From: Nocardia concava NBRC 100430
GTDB taxonomy: Bacteria; Actinomycetota; Actinomycetes; Mycobacteriales; Mycobacteriaceae
Direction: 5' to 3'
Length of the DNA stretch: 64,000 nt
Assembly: GCF_000308815.1 (NCBI RefSeq)
Contig: NZ_BAFX01000008.1
Span: 1-64,000 of the forward strand
Both the position numbers and the translations under genes were made by a program. This document shows, piece after piece, positions 34,485 through 44,924 of the stretch (the first letter of the stretch is position 1; the number at the start of each line of letters is the position of its first letter). A model generated the notes under the pieces. It did no database searches. It worked only from the letters and a program-made list of their open reading frames with translations, and was not told the origin of the DNA.

Positions 34485-34894
34485 ACGGGGCTCAATTCCT
34501 CATCGACACGAGCGCCTTGGTTCCGTTGCTGCGTCAGGAGCCCGACGGGGTGGTCTGGCAGCGCGTCGCGGCCGCAGGACTGATCGCGATCTGCCCGATC
34601 ACCGAACTCGAGTTCTTCTACAGCGCGCGTTCCACTGCCGATCGCGAGGCGCTGATCGAGCAGATCCGCATCCTGTTCGGTTGGGAGCCGGTCGACGATC
34701 GTGCGTACCAGCGGGCGTGGGAAGTGCAGGGCGAGTTGACAAGTCGCGGGCAGCACCGCAGCGCCGGCCCGGTCGACCTCGTCGTCGCGGCGACCGCCGA
34801 ACTCAGAGGCTTGACCTTGCTGCACCGCGACCGCGACTTCGAATGCATCGCAGCCATAACCGGCCAGCCTCATCGTCGACTGGGAACTTCCTGA
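34481..34894 (+). CDS. vapC: VapC-type PIN-domain toxin
   Basis: This 137-residue PIN-domain ribonuclease has the acidic metal-binding residues in place: Asp9 (FLIDTSALV), Glu42 (ITELEF), Asp99 (GPVDLVVAATA) and Asp117/119 (LHRDRDFECIA). VapC toxins cleave tRNA or rRNA unless bound by VapB. The GTG start overlaps vapB. The last eight nucleotides overlap a DNA segment identical to part of the DUF559 gene at 27.5 kb, so the toxin 3' end lies at a recombination junction. The active site appears intact. Confidence 0.92.
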   Translation: MNGAQFLIDTSALVPLLRQEPDGVVWQRVAAAGLIAICPITELEFFYSARSTADREALIEQIRILFGWEPVDDRAYQRAWEVQGELTSRGQHRSAGPVDLVVAATAELRGLTLLHRDRDFECIAAITGQPHRRLGTS

Positions 34895-34937
34895 TCGACA
34901 ACGGATTCCCCCGAACCCTCCCCACACCCTGATCTTG
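34887..34937 (+). pseudogene. Remnant of a DUF559 gene joined to the end of a 66-bp repeat
   Basis: Positions 34887-34907 (21 nt) are identical to the coding strand of the AbiEi/DUF559 gene (27486-27506 on the complementary strand), encoding the peptide FLIDNGF, and similar sequence continues for about 12 nt more. The stretch then runs into CCTGATCTTG, the terminal 10 nt of the 66-bp repeat. This fits a deletion or recombination scar of a sister gene next to a repeat. Confidence 0.65.
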
Positions 34938-35342
34938 GTCAGTCGTCGGCGTAGGGCGTGAACGGTCCGGTCAGGCGGTGGGTGAGTTCGGGGTCGGCCA
35001 GGTCAGCCACGCCAGTTGCGTCGACAAGGCGTCTTCGACGAGTGCTCGATTGGTACTCACGACGGCCGCCAACACGCGAAAGGCCAGTTCGGATCCATCC
35101 GTTATGACCCTCGAGTGCCCGTGCTCGATTCCATAGCGAAAGACTATCTTTCGAGTCCAGCAAATATTCGAGGCTGGGTTTCGGGGGGATTCGTCGGCGG
35201 TGACCAGGCTGTCTTCATGGGGAGACTTGTGGATAAAAATCGGAGACTTCTTGCCATTCAGAGTCTGCATGTTGGCCCCTACTGTTCTTCTTGTTCGGCT
35301 CGGAGGTCGGGCCGAGGGAACTCGGTAGAGGAGATGAAGGCG
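34938..35342. other. About 400-bp region with degenerate minus-strand ORF pieces
   Basis: Two overlapping minus-strand frames (34939-35163 and the end of a frame stopping at 34971) look like one coding segment broken by a frameshift: ITDGSELAFRVLAAVVSTNRALVEDALSTQ in one frame and VADLADPELTHRLTGPFTPYADD in the other. No family was recognised. It may be a decayed gene. The right end must hold the promoter of the next gene. Confidence 0.35.
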
Positions 35343-36269
35343 ATGCGGGCTGTGGTGCAGAAGAGCTTTGGTGGGCCTGAGGTGCTCGAAGTTGTGGAGA
35401 CCGAGAAGCCGGAGTTGTTGAGTGGGGAGGTGCTGGTTCGGGTGAAGGCCAGTGCGGTGAATCCTGTTGATGTGGCGGTGCGGTCGGGGGCGTTCCCGTT
35501 GCTGGGGCAGCCGCCGTTCGGGGTTGGGTGGGATATCTCGGGTGTGGTCGAGGCGGCGGGGCCCGGTGCGCGGTACGAGGTGGGAGAAGAGGTTTATGGG
35601 ATGCCGTTCTTTCCCCGGGCCGCAACGGGTTACGCGGAGTATGTGGCGACGCCTTCGCGGCAGGTGGCTCGGAAGCCGAAGTCGCTCAGCCATGTCGAGG
35701 CGGCCGCGTTGCCGCTGGCGGCACTGACCGCGTGGCAGGGGCTGGTCGACAAGGCGGGGGTGAAGGCAGGGGATCGGGTGCTGATTCACCGGGCCGCCGG
35801 GGGCGTGGGGCATCTGGCGGTGCAGATCGCGAAGGCCAGGGGTGCGTACGTGATCGCGCTCGCCAGCGAGGGCAAGCATGATTACGTCAAGGGTCTCGGC
35901 GCGGACGAGGTGATCGATTACCGCACAACCGATTTCACCGAGGACGTCAAGGATGTCGACATCGTTTTCGACTCCGTCGCCGATGGGGTGCGGTCGCTTT
36001 CGGTGTTGAAGCCCGGTGGGGTGCTGGTGACGATTCTCGAGCACCCGAGCGGTGAGCTGGAGCAGACCGTGAAGGAGGCCGGGCGGCGGTTCGCGGGTGT
36101 CTCGGTAGAGCCGGATTACTGGGCGCTGGAACAGATCGCGGAGTTGGTGGACGCGGGGAAGATTCGGCCGACCATTGCCGAGACGCTGCCGCTCGAGGAT
36201 GCGGGGAAGGCGCACGAGATCGTGGCCTCGGGGCAGACCGTGGGCAAGGTCGTGCTGACCGTCGAGTGA
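35343..36269 (+). CDS. Zinc-independent NADPH:quinone oxidoreductase-like MDR protein
   Basis: This 308-residue medium-chain dehydrogenase/reductase begins MRAVVQKSFGGPEVLEVVETEKPEL, has the GroES-like domain with VKASAVNPVDVAVRSGAFPL and GWDISGVVEAAGPGA, the nucleotide motif HRAAGGVGHLAVQIAKARGAYVIA, and GLGADEVIDYRTTDF. Structural-zinc cysteines are absent, as in quinone oxidoreductases. ATG 35343 was chosen because AGAGGAG lies about 10 nt upstream; another ATG at 35334 is closer to it. The AraC gene follows after 67 nt and may regulate it. Substrate unknown. Confidence 0.85.
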   Translation: MRAVVQKSFGGPEVLEVVETEKPELLSGEVLVRVKASAVNPVDVAVRSGAFPLLGQPPFGVGWDISGVVEAAGPGARYEVGEEVYGMPFFPRAATGYAEYVATPSRQVARKPKSLSHVEAAALPLAALTAWQGLVDKAGVKAGDRVLIHRAAGGVGHLAVQIAKARGAYVIALASEGKHDYVKGLGADEVIDYRTTDFTEDVKDVDIVFDSVADGVRSLSVLKPGGVLVTILEHPSGELEQTVKEAGRRFAGVSVEPDYWALEQIAELVDAGKIRPTIAETLPLEDAGKAHEIVASGQTVGKVVLTVE

Positions 36270-36336
36270 TGCGGGCGAATAATCGGTACGGGATCCGGGT
36301 TGCATCACGCGGGTCGGCGGTCGAAGGAGAGCAGTC

Positions 36337-37269
36337 GTGGATGTCCTGAGTGAGGCCCTCGCCTCCATGCGGACCGGTGCGCCGAATTCGGTGCGCACCG
36401 AGGGGCGCGCGCCCTGGGGACTGCAACTGCCGCCGACCGCGGGTGCCGGATTCCACGTGGTGCTGCACGGCACCTGCTGGTTCTATCCCAATGAGGACCC
36501 CGCCGCCGCGATCGCCATGAGCGCCGGTGACGTGGTGTTCGTGCGGGACGGGTCGGGCCACATCCTCGCCGACCACCCGGACACCACGCCGGAGGTCCCG
36601 CGGCCCGAGCAGTACGTCCACCTCCCGCCCGTCGGCGCGCTGCGGCTAGGCGGGGACGGCCCGGCCGCCAGCCTGCTGTGCGGCAACTATCACCTCGACG
36701 GTCAGCGCCCGCATCCTCTGCTGAAGCAACTGCCCGAGGTGATCCACCTGCCCGCCCGGCACGGCCGCCACCCGGAACTGGCCGCCGCGATCCAGCTGCT
36801 CGGCGCGGAACTCGACAATCCCCGGATCGGTTCGCACGGCATCGTGCCCGCGCTCATCGATTCGCTGCTGCTCTACATCCTGCGCGCCTGGATCGAGGAG
36901 CAGCCGGAGAAGGAGGTCACCGGATGGGCTGCGGCGCTGCGGGATCCGGCGGTCGCACCGGCGCTGGCCGCCATGCACGACGACCCGGCGGCGGCCTGGA
37001 CCGTGCAGTCGCTGGCCGATCATGCGGGCCTGTCGCGGGCGGCGTTCGCCCGCAAGTTCAATGCCATGGTCGGTGAACCGCCGCTGGCGTATCTGACCCG
37101 CTGGCGGCTGACCACCGCCGCGCAGCTACTGCGCGAGGATGACCTCGCCATCGAAAAGGTGGCCGCCCGAGCCGGATACAGCTCCGAGTTCGCGTTCGGT
37201 AAGGCGTTCAAACGCGAATACGGCCTCGCCCCAGGCCAATACCGCCGCCAGGCCCGCGCCGCCGCCTGA
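36337..37269 (+). CDS. AraC-family regulator with cupin N-terminal domain
   Basis: This 310-residue protein has a cupin_6-type sensing domain (about 25-190: GFHVVLHGTCWFYP, AGDVVFVRDGSGHILADHP, LLCGNYHLDGQRPHPLLKQLPEVIHL) and a C-terminal AraC DNA-binding domain (about 215-305: LADHAGLSRAAFARKFNAMVGEPPLAYLTRWRL, AARAGYSSEFAFGKAFKREYGLAPGQYR). GTG 36337 follows GAAGGAGAGCAG. Many such regulators control an adjacent oxidoreductase; the upstream quinone-oxidoreductase-like gene is the obvious candidate. Confidence 0.9.
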   Translation: MDVLSEALASMRTGAPNSVRTEGRAPWGLQLPPTAGAGFHVVLHGTCWFYPNEDPAAAIAMSAGDVVFVRDGSGHILADHPDTTPEVPRPEQYVHLPPVGALRLGGDGPAASLLCGNYHLDGQRPHPLLKQLPEVIHLPARHGRHPELAAAIQLLGAELDNPRIGSHGIVPALIDSLLLYILRAWIEEQPEKEVTGWAAALRDPAVAPALAAMHDDPAAAWTVQSLADHAGLSRAAFARKFNAMVGEPPLAYLTRWRLTTAAQLLREDDLAIEKVAARAGYSSEFAFGKAFKREYGLAPGQYRRQARAAA

Positions 37270-37283
37270 TTTGTGCACATGCG

Positions 37284-37320
37284 GAAAGGCCCCTGTGGAT
37301 GAATTCCACAGGGGCCTTTC
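37284..37320. terminator. Bidirectional terminator between the AraC gene and hsaB
   Basis: GAAAGGCCCCTGTGGAA and its complement TTCCACAGGGGCCTTTC form a 17-bp near-perfect stem around a short loop, between two convergent genes. Confidence 0.88.
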
Positions 37321-37351
37321 GCCTATCGCCAGGGTTCTGGAGGAACCCGAC

Positions 37352-37936
37352 TCACAGCCACGTATCGAGTGTCGTGGTCGTGAGGAAGTGTTCGAGATCC
37401 GCCCGCCACGGCGCGGGCGTCGTCTTCTCCGGTTCGATGGCCGTGTACTGGCCCCGGTAGAAGAGCAGCGGCCTGCCGGAGTCGGTGGACTCCGACAGGG
37501 CCTGTACCCGGCCGATCACGATGTAGTGATCGCCGCCGTCGAGCACGTTGTCCACAGTGCACTGGATCGTGGCCAACGCGCCGTCCAGGACCGGGAGCTC
37601 CAGTTCCGAGGTGTGCCAGTCGATTCCGGCGAACTTGTCGGGTTCGCGGGAGCCGAAGCGGGCGCACACCGGCTGCTGCTCCTCGGCGAGCATGTTCACG
37701 GCGAAGCTGCCGTTGCGTTCGATCGCCGCCCAGGAGCGGGACTCCTTGGTGGGGCAGAACAGCACCAGCGGCGGATCGAGGGACAGGGCGGCGAACGACT
37801 GGCACGCGAACCCGATGGGTGCGCGGTCCTCGCCCTCGCCGTCGAAGGTGGTGATGACGGTGATGCCGGTGCAGAACTGCCCCAGCACATTCCGGAACTG
37901 ACGCCCGTCGATGACGGGTTGTGCGTCGGTGGTCAT
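37352..37936 (-). CDS. hsaB: Flavin reductase HsaB, partner of HsaA
   Basis: This 194-residue flavin reductase supplies reduced FMN to the monooxygenase HsaA. The family pattern is clear: FRNVLGQFCTGITVITTF, APIGFACQSFAALSLDPPLVLFCPTKESRSW, FAVNMLAEEQQPVCARFG and HYIVIGRVQAL. ATG 37936 follows AGGGGCGG. It is the last gene of hsaA-hsaD-hsaC-hsaB, 25 nt after hsaC, the same order as Rv3570c-Rv3567c. A terminator lies 30 bp past its stop. Confidence 0.95.
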   Translation of the reverse strand: MTTDAQPVIDGRQFRNVLGQFCTGITVITTFDGEGEDRAPIGFACQSFAALSLDPPLVLFCPTKESRSWAAIERNGSFAVNMLAEEQQPVCARFGSREPDKFAGIDWHTSELELPVLDGALATIQCTVDNVLDGGDHYIVIGRVQALSESTDSGRPLLFYRGQYTAIEPEKTTPAPWRADLEHFLTTTTLDTWL

Positions 37937-37961
37937 TGGCCGCCCCTGTTGTCCGTTCGCT

Positions 37962-40913
<2,952 letters not shown>

Positions 40914-41000
40914 CTCGCCAGTTGCTCCTGCCTGGTGCGGTGTTCATCGAACGCGGTGTTCGTCGAATGATCGGAAGCGGTCTTCGTTTGCCCCTGAGAG

Positions 41001-41014
41001 TAGAACACGTTCTT
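41001..41014. promoter_or_regulatory. Candidate KstR operator for hsaA-hsaD-hsaC-hsaB
   Basis: TAGAACACGTTCTT matches the consensus at all fixed positions except the final A. It lies on the hsaA side of the 226-bp hsaA/kshA intergenic region. Confidence 0.85.
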
Positions 41015-41102
41015 ATTCCTGTCGAGAACGCGCTGCTGGCGCAGCTCAGAGCGCCCCCATCCTGGTAGTTGGTCCTATCGCTGGCCAACTGTCAGCCAAT
41101 TT

Positions 41103-41116
41103 TGTAACGTGTTCTA
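41103..41116. promoter_or_regulatory. KstR operator for kshA
   Basis: TGTAACGTGTTCTA matches TnnAACnnGTTnnA at every fixed position, 24 bp upstream of the kshA ATG and 102 bp from the hsaA-side box, so each divergent promoter has its own site. Confidence 0.92.
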
Positions 41117-41139
41117 GTACATCCATAGGAGGATCAACG

Positions 41140-42384
41140 ATGGCGACAAGCGCCCAAGGGCCCCGCGGGAAGGTCCGCGAGATCGACGTGGGCTCGATGC
41201 CCACCCGGTACGCCCGGGGTTGGCACTGCCTCGGCCTTGCCAAGGACTTCCGTGACGGCAAGCCGCATGCGGTCAACGTATTCGGTACCAAGCTGGTCGT
41301 TTTCATGAACAGCCAGAACGAACTCAAGGTGCTGGACTCCTACTGCCGTCACCTCGGCGGCGACCTCTCGATGGGTGAGGTCAAGGGCGACTCCCTCGCG
41401 TGCCCGTTCCACGACTGGCGCTGGGGCGGCGACGGCAAGTGCACCGGCATCCCCTACGCGCGCCGCGTGCCCCCGCTGGCCCGCACCCGCGCGTGGATCA
41501 CCTTGGAGCGCAACGGTCAGCTGTTCGTGTGGCACGACCACGAGGGCAACCCGCCGCCGGACGAGGTGACGATCCCCTACATCGAGGGCCCGTTCACGAA
41601 TGCGGACGGCACCCCGTCGGAGGAGCGCAACGACGGCTGGACCGACTGGACCTGGCACTCGCTGCTGATCGAGGGCTCCAACTGCCGCGAGATCATCGAC
41701 AACGTCGTGGATATGGCGCACTTCTTCTATATCCACTACGCCTTCCCGACGTACTTCAAGAACGTGCTCGAGGGCCACGTGGCCACGCAGTACCTGGAGA
41801 CCAAGGGCCGCCCCGACATCGGCCAGGCCGCCGAGGCCGGCATCGATGTGCTGCTCAAGTCCGAGGCGTCGTACTTCGGGCCGTCGTACATGATCAACCC
41901 GCTGCTCAATATCTACAGCGGCTTCGAGGTCAAGACGGTCCTGATCAACTGCCACTACCCGGTCACCCAGAACTCCTTCATGCTGCAGTGGGGCGTCTCG
42001 CTGGAGAAGCCGAAGGGGCTGCCCGACGAGCAGGCCGAGGCCTTCGCCGCCAAGATGACCGAGGGCGTCTCCGAGGGCTTCCTGCAGGACGTCGAGATCT
42101 GGAAGCACAAGTCCAAGATCGACAACCCGCTGCTGACCGAGGAGGACGGGCCGGTCTACCAGCTGCGCCGCTGGTACGACCAGTTCTACGTGGACGTCGC
42201 CGATATCGATCCGAAGTCGGTGCAGCGCTTCGAATTCGAGATCGACACCTCCAAGGCCAATGAGGCGTGGGGCCTCGAGGTCGAGGAGAACCTGCGCAGG
42301 AAGCGCGAAGCCAAGGAGGCCGAGGCGGCCGCGCAGGCGGAGACCGCCGCCGAGGCCGACTCGTCGGAGGAAGCAGGAGTCTGA
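41140..42384 (+). CDS. kshA: 3-ketosteroid 9alpha-hydroxylase oxygenase KshA
   Basis: This 414-residue Rieske oxygenase 9alpha-hydroxylates 3-ketosteroids; after KstD action the product opens spontaneously at ring B. The Rieske cluster ligands are Cys69, His71, Cys88 and His91 (CRH ... CPFHDW), and the mononuclear iron motif is NVVDMAHFFYIHYAFP. The C-terminal about 25 residues are Ala/Glu-rich and longer than in mycobacteria. AGGAGG precedes ATG 41140. The stop overlaps the next gene by one base (TGATG). Its reductase KshB is not in this window. Confidence 0.97.
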   Translation: MATSAQGPRGKVREIDVGSMPTRYARGWHCLGLAKDFRDGKPHAVNVFGTKLVVFMNSQNELKVLDSYCRHLGGDLSMGEVKGDSLACPFHDWRWGGDGKCTGIPYARRVPPLARTRAWITLERNGQLFVWHDHEGNPPPDEVTIPYIEGPFTNADGTPSEERNDGWTDWTWHSLLIEGSNCREIIDNVVDMAHFFYIHYAFPTYFKNVLEGHVATQYLETKGRPDIGQAAEAGIDVLLKSEASYFGPSYMINPLLNIYSGFEVKTVLINCHYPVTQNSFMLQWGVSLEKPKGLPDEQAEAFAAKMTEGVSEGFLQDVEIWKHKSKIDNPLLTEEDGPVYQLRRWYDQFYVDVADIDPKSVQRFEFEIDTSKANEAWGLEVEENLRRKREAKEAEAAAQAETAAEADSSEEAGV

Positions 42385-42713
42385 TGACCAGCTGGGCGAA
42401 GGCACCCGATTTCGCGGACCGTCCGGAGCACCGGGAACAGGTGCGCGCCCAGACGGTTCTCGACAAAGAGCACTACATGGAATCGGGCATGACACCCATC
42501 GCGTGTCAGTCCTGCGGCACCGAGGTGCTGGTGCGCAAGCACTCCAGCAATCAGAAGACCGTGCAGTGGCGGACCAATCCGGCCGACCGCTGCCCGGTGT
42601 TCCAGAAGCTGGCCGAGAACGGGCCCGTGTTCGGGAAGCCCGATTCCTGCCCGAATCTCGAGAAGACCATCGACCACGCGGTGGCGGAGGGCCTTCTCGA
42701 AGTCGACAAGTAA
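42384..42713 (+). CDS. Conserved small four-cysteine protein coupled to kshA
   Basis: This 109-residue protein was not assigned to a known family. It has exactly four cysteines, Cys41, Cys44, Cys70 and Cys89 (CQSC, RCPVF, DSCPNL), a layout that could bind zinc or an iron-sulfur cluster. It starts at TGATG on the kshA stop, after GCAGGAG, so it is translated with kshA. Mycobacteria also carry a small uncharacterised gene (Rv3527) beside kshA; whether they are homologous is unverified. A maturation factor or small redox partner for the Rieske enzyme is inference. Confidence 0.8.
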   Translation: MTSWAKAPDFADRPEHREQVRAQTVLDKEHYMESGMTPIACQSCGTEVLVRKHSSNQKTVQWRTNPADRCPVFQKLAENGPVFGKPDSCPNLEKTIDHAVAEGLLEVDK

Positions 42714-42744
42714 GGCTGTCGCCCCACTCACTACTTCTTGCTAC

Positions 42745-42773
42745 GTACCCGCCGCGGGAACCGCGGCGGGTAC
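42745..42773. terminator. Terminator after the kshA operon
   Basis: GTACCCGCCGCGG and CCGCGGCGGGTAC form a perfect 13-bp stem around GAA, 31 nt past the four-Cys gene, between convergent genes. Confidence 0.88.
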
Positions 42774-42797
42774 GAGATTTCAGAGTAGGAATGAGCC

Positions 42798-43208
42798 TCA
42801 GTCGAGCCGGAAGTCGGCGAAGTCGAAACCGGGGGAGACCACGCAGCTCACCAGGCTGTAGTGGTCGCCTGCCGGTCGGGCGGATTGGCTCACCCCGCCG
42901 GGGACCACCGCCTGGGGGCGCTGCCCCTGCTCGACATCGGGTCCGAGGACGATCTCCTCACCCCCGATGTTCAGCAGCAGGGGCCCACCCCGATGCCAGA
43001 ACCAGATCTCGTCCGAGGTCACCGTGTGCGGCGCGGACTTCTCACCCGGCAGCAGCAGGAAGTAGATGGCCGTCGCGCTCGAACGCGGCCCGGCATAGCC
43101 CTCGGGCTCGAATTCGACTCCGCTGCGCCAGGTTTCCCGGAACCAGCCGCCCTCCGGATGCGGCTCCAGATCCAATTCCGCGGCCAGCTTCGGTCGGTCG
43201 TCGCTCAT
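42798..43208 (-). CDS. Cupin_5 (DUF985) family protein
   Basis: This 136-residue single-domain cupin has the DUF985 pattern: LDLEPHPEGGWFRETWRS, SSATAIYFLLLPGEKSAPHTVTSDEIWFWHRGGPLLL and HYSLVSCVVSPGFDFADFRL. The His and Glu residues of the cupin motif are present, but the reaction is unknown in most members. ATG 43208 is divergent from the sirtuin gene (38-bp gap). No link to steroid degradation is evident. Confidence 0.87.
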   Translation of the reverse strand: MSDDRPKLAAELDLEPHPEGGWFRETWRSGVEFEPEGYAGPRSSATAIYFLLLPGEKSAPHTVTSDEIWFWHRGGPLLLNIGGEEIVLGPDVEQGQRPQAVVPGGVSQSARPAGDHYSLVSCVVSPGFDFADFRLD

Positions 43209-43246
43209 GGCCTCACTCTAGGGCCGCGCGGCCTAGGCTGGGCAGC

Positions 43247-43984
43247 GTGACGGACTGGCGCGCACGCAAGGGACCGATCGGAGTGCTGACGGGGGCCGGG
43301 ATCTCGACGGACTCCGGGATACCGGATTTCCGTGGACCGCGCGGGGTTTGGACCAAGGATCCGATCGCCGAGCTGCTGTCGACCTACCAGAACTACGTGG
43401 CCGACCCCGAACTGCGGGTGCGGGCCTGGCTGGCGCGGCGCGACAATCCGGCCTGGAAGGCGACCCCCAACGCGGCGCACGAGGCGCTGGCCCGGCTGGC
43501 CGCGTCGGGGCGGCAGGTCGGGATCATCACGCAGAACATCGATCGGCTGCATCAGCGGGCCGGGTCCGACAGCGTGGTGGAGATCCACGGCAATATGTTC
43601 GAAGTCGTCTGCATCGACTGCGATTTCACCGATTCCATGGCCGCCACCCTGGAGCGGGTGGCCGCGGGCGAACCGGATCCCGACTGCCCGGACTGCGGCG
43701 GCATCCTCAAGGCCGGGGTCATCATGTTCGGCCAGCAACTCGACACCGCTGCCATCCGCGCCGCCGTCCAGATCGCGGAGACCGCGGAAATCTTTCTGGC
43801 CGTGGGCAGCTCGCTCCAGGTCGAACCCGCCGCGTCCATGTGCGCGGTGGCGGTGGACGCGGGGGCCGACCTGGTCATCGTGAACGCCGAACCGACGCCC
43901 TACGACGAGTACGCCGCCGAGATCGTCCGCGACCCGATCGGCGAGGCGCTGCCCCGGCTGGTGTCGGAGATCCTGGGGGACTGA
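43247..43984 (+). CDS. cobB: NAD-dependent protein deacylase, sirtuin family
   Basis: This 245-residue sirtuin removes acyl groups from lysines using NAD. It has GVLTGAGISTDSGIPDFRGPRGVW, ITQNIDRLHQRAG, the catalytic His in VEIHGNMFEVVC, a zinc site made by CIDC and CPDC, and FLAVGSSLQVEPAASM. Residues of the Class III/II divide were not resolved, so the preferred acyl group is open. GTG 43247 gives the standard length. Placement amid acyl-CoA-generating steroid genes makes propionyl-lysine turnover conceivable, but that is speculation. Confidence 0.9.
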   Translation: MTDWRARKGPIGVLTGAGISTDSGIPDFRGPRGVWTKDPIAELLSTYQNYVADPELRVRAWLARRDNPAWKATPNAAHEALARLAASGRQVGIITQNIDRLHQRAGSDSVVEIHGNMFEVVCIDCDFTDSMAATLERVAAGEPDPDCPDCGGILKAGVIMFGQQLDTAAIRAAVQIAETAEIFLAVGSSLQVEPAASMCAVAVDAGADLVIVNAEPTPYDEYAAEIVRDPIGEALPRLVSEILGD

Positions 43985-44007
43985 GGGTTTCGTGCCGGGG
44001 ACGGGTT

Positions 44008-44760
44008 TCAGCTGAACTTCGTCTTGGGTCGCGGCTGCAGTTCGCCGTCGAGCCAGATGTCGACCTTCTCGTTGTAGAACGACGCCAGCCCCGCGATCTT
44101 CTGGCTCTCCGGCAGCGGCGTGCGGTAGATCCACACCAGGTCCGGATGGCTGGTCTCGCCGAGCTGCACGTTCCAGTACTCGGCATGACCCTTGTACGGG
44201 CACGAGGTTTTGGTCTCCGACGGCCGCAGCAGATCCATGCGGATATCGGTGAGCGGCAGGTAGTAGCGCGGAGGCAGCCCGGTCTCGAACAGGATGTGCG
44301 GGGAATGCGAGTCGGCCAGCGTCTGGCCGTCCAGCTCCACGCGGACGTGCCGGGAGCTGACCAGGATGTCCACCCGGGTGTAGGGGTCGCGCGGGTGCAC
44401 GTAGATCGGCTCGTCCTCCTCGAACCACTCGTCCATGGCGTGGAAGTCCAGCTTCACCAGGTCGCGCAGTTCCGGGATCGGCGAGTCGAGGTGGCGCACG
44501 GCCGCGCCCGCGGCGACGCCGCCGTCGGTCACGACGTCGAATTCGGTGCCCTCACCGCGGCTGGGGGAGGGCCGGGTCTTGCCGTTCGGTTCGAGCTTGG
44601 CCCGCAGGTCGTCGACCGGCAGGTAGTAGGTGGGGTAGTAGGGGACTTCCCATACCAGCGTCGGATGGACGGTGTCGGCGGCCAGGTGACCGCCCAGGTA
44701 GGCGCGCACCCGCTTGGCGCTCGGTTCGACGCGCACCCGGCCACGCTGTGTCTCGGTCAT
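44008..44760 (-). CDS. DUF427 tandem-domain protein
   Basis: This 250-residue protein contains two DUF427 units (about 5-105 and 130-235). Each has the pattern VRVxxxxxxxRxxLxGxxxADSxxPxLVWExxxPPxYYLPxxDV-like sequence, seen as RVRAYLGGHLAADTVHPTLVWEVPYYPTYYLP and RVELDGQTLADSHSPHILFETGLPPRYYLP. The second unit also has TKTSCPYKGHAEYWNVQLG. Function is unknown; the family is common in actinobacteria. ATG 44760 was chosen as the first Met of the family domain. Confidence 0.85.
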   Translation of the reverse strand: MTETQRGRVRVEPSAKRVRAYLGGHLAADTVHPTLVWEVPYYPTYYLPVDDLRAKLEPNGKTRPSPSRGEGTEFDVVTDGGVAAGAAVRHLDSPIPELRDLVKLDFHAMDEWFEEDEPIYVHPRDPYTRVDILVSSRHVRVELDGQTLADSHSPHILFETGLPPRYYLPLTDIRMDLLRPSETKTSCPYKGHAEYWNVQLGETSHPDLVWIYRTPLPESQKIAGLASFYNEKVDIWLDGELQPRPKTKFS

Positions 44761-44924
44761 ACCTCCCGACGGTACCCCCGGAATGGAAAAGCCTGTCGGC
44801 GAGCGGTTTTCGCGTATTCGTGGCATATCGACCGGAACCGGCCCCGGACGCGATTTTTATAGGCTGACCAGCCCCGATATGGTGTTCTGGCAACACTCGA
44901 GCAACACAAGAAGGTGGCGGTCAG

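Noticed and set aside
43247..43984. Sirtuin as part of a defence system (for example Thoeris or DSR-type)
   Set aside because: Short canonical deacylase with zinc site, no TIR, nuclease or other defence partner next to it.
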